Shown: in pieces, positions 29,771 to 38,224 of the stretch
Numbering within the stretch: position 1 is the stretch's first letter
Layout: each line of letters starts with the position of its first letter
Origin: Chara braunii
Lineage: Eukaryota > Streptophyta > Charophyceae > Charales > Characeae
Assembly (NCBI GenBank): GCA_003427395.1
Contig: BFEA01000195.1
Coordinates: 1,819,481-1,857,704, forward strand
Direction: 5' to 3'
DNA: 38,224 nt
Translations under genes and position numbers: made by a program
The notes under the pieces: model-generated
Told to the model about the DNA's origin: nothing
Seen by the model: the letters and a program-made list of their open reading frames with translations, nothing else
The model's database searches: none

Positions 29771-31590
29771 TCATCCCAAAAGTTTATAATATATAATATT
29801 ATTCGTTAAAAAAATCTTATCAAGCAACGAAACACGGATGTTGTAAGGATGATCAGCACGCAACAAAGTAACGTACAGTTCACCATGCGCAAAAACCGAT
29901 TTGCGTAGCCAAACCCCAGCACGCGATACGGTTCGTCCTTGCGACTTGTTAATTGTTACAGCAAAAGCGAGACGGGCTAGAAATTGTCTGCTAAACCATT
30001 AGAACCCTGTTGTCTCACCATCGCTGGTCAAATTAATCTTGGGGACCAGTATTGTTTTACCTGTGTTCATTATTGTCACTTCCAACAAATCATAATTAAC
30101 GATCTTCTTTAGAATCAGCCTTGTACCATTGCAAAGTCCTTGCTTCGGTGACAAATTTCGCAAAAGCATCCTTGACGCACCAATTTTTAAGCGCAGCTTG
30201 TGAGGTGGAAGACCAGATTCGTCGAGAGAGTTTAAGAACTCCCACTCAATACCAAGCCCGGTATCATCCGAATCAGGATAGTCAACGCTGAAAAGGTCAC
30301 GCACCTCCCAGGGAAGTCGTCAAGAACACGGTTGTTTACAGAACCGACATCGTCATTAGTAAGGCATAAAATTAATCGAGGCAACAAATACTCGGCATCC
30401 CCCACAGGGTTCGATACATTATCAAACGTCCAGGAAATCAACTCATCAATTGGTTTATCCGTACAAATCTCAAGTGGCAATATGGCCGCAGAAGGTTCAT
30501 TAGGAAGAACACGAGGATGGTCACCATTTCCAATACGCATAAAAAAATGCGCATACATTCGTGTCATTTCATCATTCTCTAAGCTTAAGATTCGCATATT
30601 TTCGGTTAGTTGATGAACCTCAAAAAATTTTCACAAATGAGATATTTTCATAGACGCATCAAGCTCGCAATCCGTGTTTCACAACAGGCAAAACCTGTCT
30701 GAAATCCCCAACTAGAAGTATAATTTTCCCACCAAATGCCTCGCCATTCTTACAGAGGTCCGGACGCGTGAAGTCAAAAGATTCCAAATGAAACTTATTA
30801 CTCATTGGAGTCTCATCCCAAACAATTATCGACATGGTGGATAAGCTTTGAATGATCACTTTGTTTCGCAATCAAGAAGAGACGAGTGTTATCAGGTTTT
30901 AAGGGTCCGTGAAATCGTGAGTGAAATGTTCGATTCCCCGTCAAAAGAGTCGCCGCTATGCCACTGGACGCGACGGCCAGTGCAATGGCAGAACACGACC
31001 TGATGCCCGTGAAAATCGTTTCAATGCAAAAAATATTTCCTGTTCCAGCCGGTGCATCGACAAAAACACGCAACGATATTTTCTCTTGCACAGCCCGAAC
31101 GACTCTTACCACTAACACTCGTTGACGTGGACGAAGACGTTGAAAATTTGACTCATATTTGCGTTGCATTTGAATCGGATCACACGACAACTCGTTGTTT
31201 AAAATTGAGGATATAGTTTTGTTCTTGTAATGTTTGGTTATGTTCTCACCGATCGTTTCTCCGTCGTGTGTCAGATAATAAAGACAGAACTGACAAATTT
31301 TTTTTCCGGACTCTTGCAAAATACGGTCAATATGAAATAACACTAAGGATTGCCAAATGTTCGGCGGAATAATTTCATTGCCAACGTGATACTGAAAATC
31401 GTCACACATCTTATCTCAATGTGGTTTGAAGAAACGGACCGGATCGTTCACCGAACCAAACGCAAGAACCACAACAAATATTTTACAAACTTCTTCAGGC
31501 ATGTAATGCACAACGACTGTGTCTATGTGATGATCGTATGCATCTTCTGTTTCCAAAAAACCCAATTGAAGACACATAGATTGAAACTAT
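29771..31590 (-). pseudogene. Helitron Pif1-type helicase domain (Rep/Hel C-terminal half), broken
   Basis: Role in the family: 5'-3' helicase unwinding DNA during rolling-circle transposition. Motifs in order on the minus strand: RPRQRVLVVRVVRAV; Walker A as VFVDAPAGTGNIF (normally GGTGKT; the Lys codon at 31035-31037 reads AAT, Asn); ASSGIAATLLTGNRTFHSRF (motif Ia); IIVWDETPM (Walker B); FGGKIILLVGDFRQVLPVVK (motif III); LTENMRI; PRLILCLTNDDVGSVNNRVL; SGLPPHKLRLKIGASRMLLR followed by NLSPKQGLCNGTRLIL; RLAFAVTINKSQGRT and VFAHGELYVTLLRADHPYNI (motifs V-VI). Frameshifts fall near 30.84, 30.65 and 30.27 kb, and TAA is at 29999-30001. It ends at TGA 29771. The domain identity is certain; it cannot be active as it stands. 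Confidence 0.93.
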
Positions 31591-32771
31591 TCGTATTCGA
31601 ATCCATCCGCCGTACGAATTTCGGCAAAAGAACGTTTCCCACGAGAATGTTCGTGGTTTAGCAACACACGCAGATAGAGTCGTTTCCCTTCTGTGATCCG
31701 CACGTGATGCAACCGAGATATATTTTCCAAGGGACCACTGTGAGGGTCACGCTTTCTTTGGTTCCACTTCTTATGTTTGTTATCCCACACATGATTATTA
31801 ACGATTTCTGCGTAAAGAGGAAGCTCCTCTTCAGGAACACGTTCGTTCAAAAAGTTGTGTTTCATCCATGCCGTCAATTTCGTTTCCGAGGGCCCATTTG
31901 AAACAACGTCATGCTCAGTCTCAGGTTCGAATTGCACTTTTTGCATGTTTTCGATATGCGCGGGCACTCTTTCAACCGCGGGCCATTGTTCTGCAACATC
32001 GAACTCAAATAAACGCGAGCATGCTTCGCATGCATCTACAACACACATATCTTGATATAATTTCAACTCGTCAATTGGCGCATTATTATTTTGCTCGCAA
32101 ACCACAGAACGATCACACCCTTTATACACGTAGTTATCCACGTACTTGCACGCCTTGATGTTAGCACAATATTCAGCATCCAAGTGACAATTAAACCTCA
32201 TTAGCAAGTAAGAGTTATACGGGACCACACTCCGATTGTCGTGAACAACACAATTTTGAACGATGGTAAAACCACCGTCACTAGGTTTCCTTCTCCTCTA
32301 CGAAGGGTACGTTTGTTCGTCTTTGAATGTTGTTGTTGAAATGACATCTTTCGGAAATCCTTTTGTGCATTCTTCGTCCTCCATACACGAAGCATCTCGT
32401 TTCTCCGCACCGCAAATCCCGTGCAACATCAACTTGGCTACCCTTTCTCTCAATTCCCCTTTCGGAGGAATCTCGGCACACACCACATTGTCAACAGCAT
32501 CCTCATCCCGAATTTTATCATCCGGATGCAGGATAACAATATATGTGCGTATGGTAGACCCCTTTTTTGAAACTCTACCACATACAACATTCCACTCACC
32601 CTACCAAAGATCCGTTTGTTCTTTATCTCATCAATCAGCTATGCAAGATAACCTTTGAACACTTGCGCCAGAAGATTCTGTCTATCATTAGGGCATTGAC
32701 ATGACAACAGGGCTTGTTTGATCTCTGGCTAGTTAGTGCTGCACGTTATAGTGATGAAAAGATCCAGTTTT
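31587..32771 (-). pseudogene. Helitron Rep endonuclease domain (HUH and two-tyrosine motifs) and linker, broken
   Basis: Rep nicks and joins DNA in rolling-circle transposition. Seen from 32771 downward: LDLFITITCSTN, stop, PEIKQALL (family TCNPNWPEI; TGG now TAG at 32729-32731); RIFGRVSGMLYVVEFQKRGL followed by PYAHILL, the HUH site with its first His now Tyr (TAC, 32549-32551) and its second His intact; a one-base shift, then LHPDDKIRDEDAVDNVVCAE and AKLMLHGICGAEKRDASCME; PYNSYLLMRFNCHLDAEYCA and then IKACKYVDNYVYKG, containing the Y-x3-Y-x2-K catalytic tyrosine motif intact; then the linker to the helicase, ending LRVLLNHEHSRGKRSFAEIR. Stops are at about 32644 and 32317 and at 31587. The N-terminal continuation lies beyond the MITE at 32772-33705. 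Confidence 0.9.
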
Positions 32772-33705
32772 AACATTGTATTCGTGAAAACCTAACAAAA
32801 CTAGAAAACCTGACATTTTTTATAGAATGACACATAAAAGAGAGCGTTTTTAACTGTTTCCCGAGAAAGGAGGCAAAAAAACTGGCAAAAAGTCCAGCGG
32901 TTCTCAAAATGTGCAAAAAAACCTTTTTCCAGCAAAAAACACGTTATAGGACTATAAATCGTTCTTAGTAGATTGACAAAAAGCATAACTCAAACAAGAC
33001 AATCTTAAAGGTCTTCAAGGTGAACTCGAAAGATGTTAAAAAAAACATTTTCAATGAATACTCATTTATAGAACTAGAAGTCGTTTTTTGGAGTTTGGTA
33101 AAAACCAGATTCTGGGAAATCGAGTTTATAGAACTATAAATTAATATAACTTCATTTTTAAGATAACTGTAAAACCCTTATCAAAAAATATATGTTATGT
33201 AAAAGAAGAATTCAAACAACTTTTGTTTGGGAGACATCTTCAAATTCTTAGTCAACCATAACTTAAAATAAAAAAATAAAAAAATATTTAATAAAAAACA
33301 CAAAAAATAATATATTTCTCCATGTATGAGAGATTATATCCAAGCAAATGTATTCGTGAACAGGAGAGCATGTGTGCGTGTTTGGGAGACCCCCAAATAG
33401 GTTCGCCGTGCTACATACCTTATAGAACTATAAATATGATTTTTTCAGATAAACAAAAAATTGGGATAATTCGGTGCCTGAACAAACGGTGTTTTGCAAG
33501 GTAGTGATTTTTTGTAAAAAACCTTGCTTCTCTCCTCATCACTTCCAGTGGTTCTAAAAAAGTAATTTCCTATTCTTTTTTTGCGGTTGACTTCACATAA
33601 AATTTTGTTCGTATAGGAGGCGTGAAAAATGTACTATCAGAATCTTTAAAAATTTTCGTACAAACCTAACAATTTTTTTTGTTAGGTTTTCACGAATACT
33701 ATGTT
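32772..33705. mobile_element. 0.93-kb MITE inserted into the Helitron Rep gene
   Basis: Terminal inverted repeats of 29 bp with one mismatch: AACATTGTATTCGTGAAAAC, continuing CTAACAAAA, on the left; the right end is its reverse complement with AACATA. The host gene resumes on both sides: NEIYHDNMTIGGDSEK before and LKLDLFITITC after, which are adjacent in intact Helitrons. Target duplication cannot be read because the site is A-rich (AAAAA / AAAA). The interior is AT-rich and non-coding, with five diverged copies of TTATAGAACTATAAAT (about 32820, 32945, 33065, 33125, 33420). Confidence 0.85.
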
Positions 33706-34835
33706 TTTTTCTGAATCACCTCCAATTGTCATGTTGTCGTGATATATTTCATTTATATATCAGGGGCCTCTAGTGAACGTTGACGATAAAACCACGTTTG
33801 TCCCAACACCCTCACCACGTTGATTTTGTTTCACATCGTCTCGTAAATCCTGATAATATTCTGAGTGCAATTCTTTCTGGTGGAATCTCACCCATGTTAA
33901 GCGGAGGGATTCAACTTTAGCGTATGCCATACAACAAAACTCGTGGAAGAGACGTGTTGCATAAAGGAGGCAAGACCTTTCAGTATCGCGCTCGTGAAGG
34001 TGAAATGCATAGTACTCCTTGGCACTAAGTCCTGGCGGCCATCCAACTTCCGAGGCACGTCCAACAAACCGACTATTAATTCCCTTCGAGAAAAGTGCGT
34101 TCGAGAACATTCTGAAACGACAACCGTCTGCCGCTCACCTAGAAGAGGAGCACGCAAACGAATATCGAACTCACGAGGAAGGAGTTTATCGGCCATCAGA
34201 TCACACACCTCATGTAAACCCAAAGGACGGTTATAACTCCTTGCATGTTCCCCATCAGGCATGGCATCTGGATTTATGACCAACTTCCTCCCGTTCAACG
34301 CTTCTAGCGGAAGGTCAACAACAGTCATAAAGTCCTTCACGTAATTGTTACATCGTTGTAGCAATTCGTGAAATCTTCTCAATATGCATTTCGCTCGATC
34401 AAGTTCGGCATCGGGTGTATGTGCAGGTAAGTTCAGAAAATTTACCCTTTGATCAATCACATCGTCCAAATGTTGAGGATTGTGGAAGTATAGTTGTGCA
34501 AACTGAGGACGTTCCCCTTCCCTCACAGCCAATGCACCGACACGATGAAAGGTCGGACCTTGAGCCCTAAGTTGACCCTGAAATCCTCGAACAACATCGC
34601 TCGGTTGCTTCAACCGCAAGGATGAGAGGGATAAACTATTATTAATTATCCTCGTATTGTTTCAAAGAAATCGACCATCAGAACTTTGAGACGTCCAAAG
34701 GGAAAGAATCCCACGCTCCGAGGAGCCTTCGCAGAGCCATTCCCACGGAGGACAACTCTTTGTACCTTTTCGACAACACATTTTTATTCATTTTCTTTCG
34801 TGATGCTACAATTTAGCACCACAATGCTTACAAGG
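33706..34835 (-). pseudogene. Helitron-like N-terminal domain and zinc motif (Rep/Hel N-terminal part), broken
   Basis: Starts on the minus strand with the zinc-type motif DPCKHCGAKL (about 34830) and MCCRKGTKSCPPW (about 34760), with stops at 34806, 34788 and about 34661. It then continues LRAQGPTFHRVGALAVREGE and RPQFAQLYFHNPQ (family GQNYHRIGSLLPPEGEKPRFAQLY). Next come HELLQRCNNYVKDFMTVVDL and HARSYNRPLGLHEVCDLMAD, then after a frameshift near 34.05 kb LFSKGINSRFVGRASEVGWP, SAKEYYAFHLHERD, RLFHEFCCMAYAKVESLRLT and VGTNVVLSSTFTRGP. A stop at 33760 is followed by YINEIYHDNMTIGG, then the MITE. These are the Helitron_like_N blocks in canonical order. Confidence 0.9.
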
Positions 34836-36242
34836 ATCTCGACCACCAATGTCGAAAGGTTCAACAATGCTAGCATTCTCAAGAATCGCCACAGTGATCT
34901 CAACCCCGACATGAGTTGTTGCCACGGGTGCCGAAGAGAGTGCATTAAGATGAGGAGTCGAAACATCATGGGAATCATTCATTTCTTCCTCACGACTATG
35001 TGGCTCACTGTTTTCGCGATTGTTCATTGAATTTCGATTTCTCACGGATGAATTATGTGGTTGTCTCACTCGCGATGACAGACTCCGCGAGTGTCTCGCC
35101 CGAGAAGATTGACTCCGTGATTGTCTCGCAGGAGAAGATGCACTTCTGGATTCCGCAGAGGCGCTCGCTCGAATCTCTTGAAGGATATTCGCAGCGACCA
35201 AACCTCGTCTCACACCCCGTACAATTTTTTTACGAGCACACACATCTTCTTTCCTCCTATGATTCTTAAGTGCAGCTCTCAATGCACACATACGTTTAAC
35301 ATGAACGTTTGATCGTTTTCCCTTACTTTTCCTTCATTTTGAAATTATACGCGACATAGAACATGATTCATTCACATTCATTTTATCGACTTGTTTCGTT
35401 TCTTCACCAGCATCTACAGTACTTTCAACAACTATTGCATTTGCACCATAGCCCGATAACACACGGTGAGGCATCGACGACAACGATCGAAGTTCCAAAC
35501 GATGCACAATTTTATTGGCACACAGTCGTCAAATCAACAACATACGGTACCATCTGTTGCGCGTTGAATGAATCGGTTTCCATAATAATAATCTACTCCG
35601 TCGATTATGAAATTGAACAGACTTTCTAATCAATGTGTTCGGTGAATTCGGTGAGGTCGTGGCAGCAGAACATGCATTTGCATGAACATTCGTCAAGGGA
35701 GGACAAATGTTACTCTCCACAAATCTTTGTTGGACATCGGCAATCAATGCCGACGATGAACAATTATGCACATGTGTCAAGTGCGAGAGAAAATTATCGA
35801 GTAAAACGGAACTTTCAACAATCAAAACGGAATCCGCATTTATTGCAACATCCGTACGAATTTCAAGCGAACGTTCACTTTGCAAGGTCATAGAGGGATT
35901 TTTAGGACAACTAATATGATTCGTACCATCATTAATATTTCCTTGAGTCGTTCTTTTGAAAAACACTGGGCTTGTGAAATCATTCATCGATGGAATCGAT
36001 TGTTGAAAAGATAGAGACATATTACTACACTGTTCCTCAGTAGAATAATCAAGACCACAATCTTGACTTACCACCGGTTGTTTATCTCTCCTGCAAGCAG
36101 TCGGCTCACCTACAGCACCTACCGCCTGTAGTAAAGACCTCAGGGTTCGACGACTTTGGGAAGGTGTTCGTCCACGTTTGCGGTGTTCGTGTTGTGATGA
36201 CATCGCTGTCTCACTCGTAGAGCGATAGGGAGTAACATCCAA
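34836..36242 (-). pseudogene. Helitron Rep/Hel leader region (basic, Ser/Arg-rich)
   Basis: Reads, upstream to downstream, MSSQHEHRKRGRTPSQSRRT, a long Ser/Asn/Thr-rich stretch (35529-36150), a gap in reading near 35.3-35.5 kb, then RSNVHVKRMCALRAALKNHR and a repeated Ser/Arg tract (SRSASSPARQSRSQSSRARH, SRSLSSRVRQ) at 35190-35080, followed by VAILENASIVEPFDIGG, which leads directly into the zinc motif. A basic, poorly conserved leader is normal before the Helitron N-terminal domain. The exact start is uncertain: possibly the short frame at 36350-36541 upstream. Confidence 0.55.
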
Positions 36243-36349
36243 ACCTATACGCAGTCCCTATCCATGGTTGGATGAGGAAGAAGGGTCCTGCAACGAAGAC
36301 AAACCGACTTAACCTGGAACAATGGCAAGACACCGAGTACACTCTGATA

Positions 36350-36541
36350 CTAACGGCGAGGACACCAAAGGATCATAAACAACCCTTCAAAAGGTCGATG
36401 GCGTTTGCGACGCTTCCACGGAACACGCAAGGACTTATCCACAGGTGAAGAGAAGGTTGAAACGTTGGATAAATTACTGTTGGTTGAACCGTCACGTGGA
36501 TCTTTGTCCTCTGCTATATTAATGGGCACGTACATACGCAT
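36350..36541 (-). CDS. Possible first coding segment of the Helitron gene
   Basis: ATG at 36541 opens MRMYVPINIAEDKDPRDGST, 63 codons ending in TAG at 36350. It has KRRKRHRPFEG near its end. It is not in frame with the leader at 36242. A GTTAAGT donor-like and a TTGCAG acceptor-like site lie close together at about 36317 and 36285, too close for a normal intron. It may be a first exon, a frameshifted N-terminus or chance. Confidence 0.25.
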   Translation of the reverse strand: MRMYVPINIAEDKDPRDGSTNSNLSNVSTFSSPVDKSLRVPWKRRKRHRPFEGLFMILWCPRR

Positions 36542-36623
36542 TTGTATAGGGGCACGTCACGTCGGATAAGAGGAATAAGATGCATATAGATAACCGCAAG
36601 GAAATAAAAACACCTAAAAACAT

Positions 36624-36633
36624 CCATATATAG
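36624..36633 (-). promoter_or_regulatory. TATA-like box upstream of the Helitron leader
   Basis: CTATATATGG on the minus strand, about 85 bases before ATG 36541. Right orientation and spacing for a TATA box with a short leader; no independent support. Confidence 0.25.
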
Positions 36634-38224
36634 ATGTAATTATATGAAGAAGAGTACTATAGTGTCAAGTAGAAAAAAAAAATACAGGAAAAACAAAGAA
36701 GACGCAGTGCAACACACTCGAAATGCGAAGCACAGAAGATCAAAGTAAATAAGGAGTCATTTTTTTTATTTATTTTTTTAGCACGCTATCAAGCTTAACA
36801 ATTGTTAATAGTTCAGATCAGAATTTCTTTGTTCGCGCAAATATAGATGTATCGGTCCACTTTGATGTTTGTGCAAACGTTTAATTGAGACCGAAACCTC
36901 TTTGCTCTCGTATTGGGGTTAATTAAGACGCCTCTAATTTTGTTTCTATGCCTCATTCGGTTCTTATGTTCGATTTGTGATCCTATATGCCCCTTAGTCT
37001 TTTCAGGGCCCTATGCGATAGAGTCATATGTACCTCGTCTGTCCACATTTGTTGTTTGTCATTCTCTGGTAGGGCTCACTTTCCTATTTGGATAAATTTG
37101 TCACAGGGATCAGAACTTCTTTTGGTTTCAATCCACCTTAATTGAGGCGGCTCCTACTTGCAGTCAACCTTAGGTATCTTAAGCCAGCCATCCGTCCGCA
37201 AAAGATTTGAAGAAGGTAAAATGTTTTCGCCTACCTTTCCGAGCCCCGATCGCTAAGAAGTAGTCTGTAGTACCCATTCTCCTCGCCTGACCATGAGGCC
37301 CAGATCTCATAAGTAAGCGTTGGCTCCCCCGCAACAACATTGCACCACCCCCATAAATGAGTCTATGCGGCATGCTGCACCTTTCCCCAACCAGCCTCGA
37401 AGGTCGTGGTTCCAGGAAAAAACATTCCTAGCGATCGAGGTCGGGCAAGATGGCATCACATTTTTTTGCCTCTTTTGCTTGGGCGACTTTGATGAGATAG
37501 GAGCAAAGGGGGTACAAAAAAAAACTTTTTGGAACGGGGTTGGGTGAGCGGAGGTCATTCGGGATAGCACGGGAGCCTTGGGATAAACGCCACGTTTATT
37601 GTCAGCTTTATTCATTCTTATCAGATCGTTTTCTTCTCCAACATTCATTAGAAATACGAAGTCCGACCCAACCCTCCCAATAAGACTGAATTTTCTTCAC
37701 ATAAGCGCTTTTGTATTTTTATCGCCCCAAGTAATACCCTCATACGTACCTTGTTTATTCTTAAGCATCGTTTGCCTTCCTTCGAGACCGTCTGCAGGCA
37801 GAGGACTGAAACTTATTGTTCCGTTTTCTTTTATGATTGAGATTCTTTTGTCCCGATTATTCATCAACTGTACAACCTTTTTCCCTGTATATTTTTTTCT
37901 TTCAAATTTCTTATCTATTTTAACCGGTCTTTAATATTATCCCATGTCCATACTTTAAAGAATACTCATCTGGTTGTTTTTTCCGGAATAAGTAGAACAG
38001 TATAAGAGTGAACACATAGAACAAAACAATATTAATTTTGTTTTTTGAAAAAATGTCAGTGTTTAAAGAATAACATAATCTCCATAACAATGAACACATA
38101 GAACATGAGATAACATATCAACAAATGACTAAAGCAACCTTTATTTCTATACATCAACAATATTTTCATGCAAATGCAAATAATAGTTGTCAAAGAGAGA
38201 ATGTCGAAACAAATAGAAGAGAGA
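36634..38224. other. Sequence beyond the Helitron genes, no gene supported
   Basis: AT-rich. A 75-codon plus-strand frame at 37320-37547 has a protein-like stretch, RSWFQEKTFLAIEVGQDGIT followed by FFCLFC with a C-x2-C pair, but it lacks upstream continuity and I cannot place it. The Helitron 5' end (A|TC) should lie somewhere here and could not be identified. Confidence 0.3.

Noticed and set aside
37599-37934. 111-codon ORF near the right end
   Set aside because: Hydrophobic, Phe/Ser/Leu-rich product of T-rich sequence with no family resemblance or neighbouring exon signals.

Overview
This is a eukaryotic nuclear window, apparently of plant or streptophyte-alga type. It contains long simple repeats, assembly gaps (runs of N), poly(A)-tailed retroposons, plant-style LINE relics with a zf-RVT domain, small inverted-repeat transposons and a Helitron. 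I suspect a charophyte such as Chara, but this rests on general resemblance and is not proven. I see no bacterial operon, rRNA, CRISPR array or intact host housekeeping gene. Nearly everything identifiable is a mobile element, and most of it is broken.

Layout. 1-2110 (minus): a decayed gene or gene pair whose 3' part is a Ulp1/SENP-type cysteine protease; upstream in the same reading frame lie two unrecognised segments, separated by in-frame stops. 2211-3365: an array of GC-rich palindromes followed by a 35-bp tandem repeat. 3401-8092: (TC)n/(CA)n tracts, two satellite blocks of about 110-bp units, a 715-base gap and a 320-bp foldback element. 8093-8958: 3' end of a LINE. 10047-11137: a tRNA-derived SINE, a SINE fragment and a 435-bp inverted-repeat element. 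12095-17050: two different LINE relics on the minus strand. 18061-22403: a Tourist-like element with TTA duplications, two blocks of a plus-strand LINE reverse transcriptase, a 748-bp hAT-like element with a perfect 8-bp duplication, and a repeat present on both strands, one copy of which carries a nested poly(A) retroposon. 22404-27330: repeats, microsatellites and a second gap, with no convincing gene.

27334-36541 (minus) is the most coherent unit: a Helitron relic. Its Rep/helicase gene can be followed from a basic leader and zinc-binding motif through the Helitron N-terminal domain, the HUH site, the two-tyrosine motif and all main Pif1 helicase motifs. It is inactive: a 0.93-kb inverted-repeat element interrupts the Rep domain, the first HUH histidine reads Tyr, the Walker A lysine reads Asn, and there are many stops and frameshifts. 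Immediately downstream on the same strand is a second gene of about 610 codons. It starts with a basic, NLS-like N-terminus, matches no family I recognise, and is the best candidate in the window for something undescribed. A pair of perfect GC hairpins at 27343-27377 is in the right place to be the Helitron 3' end. The window ends with 1.7 kb in which I can support no gene.
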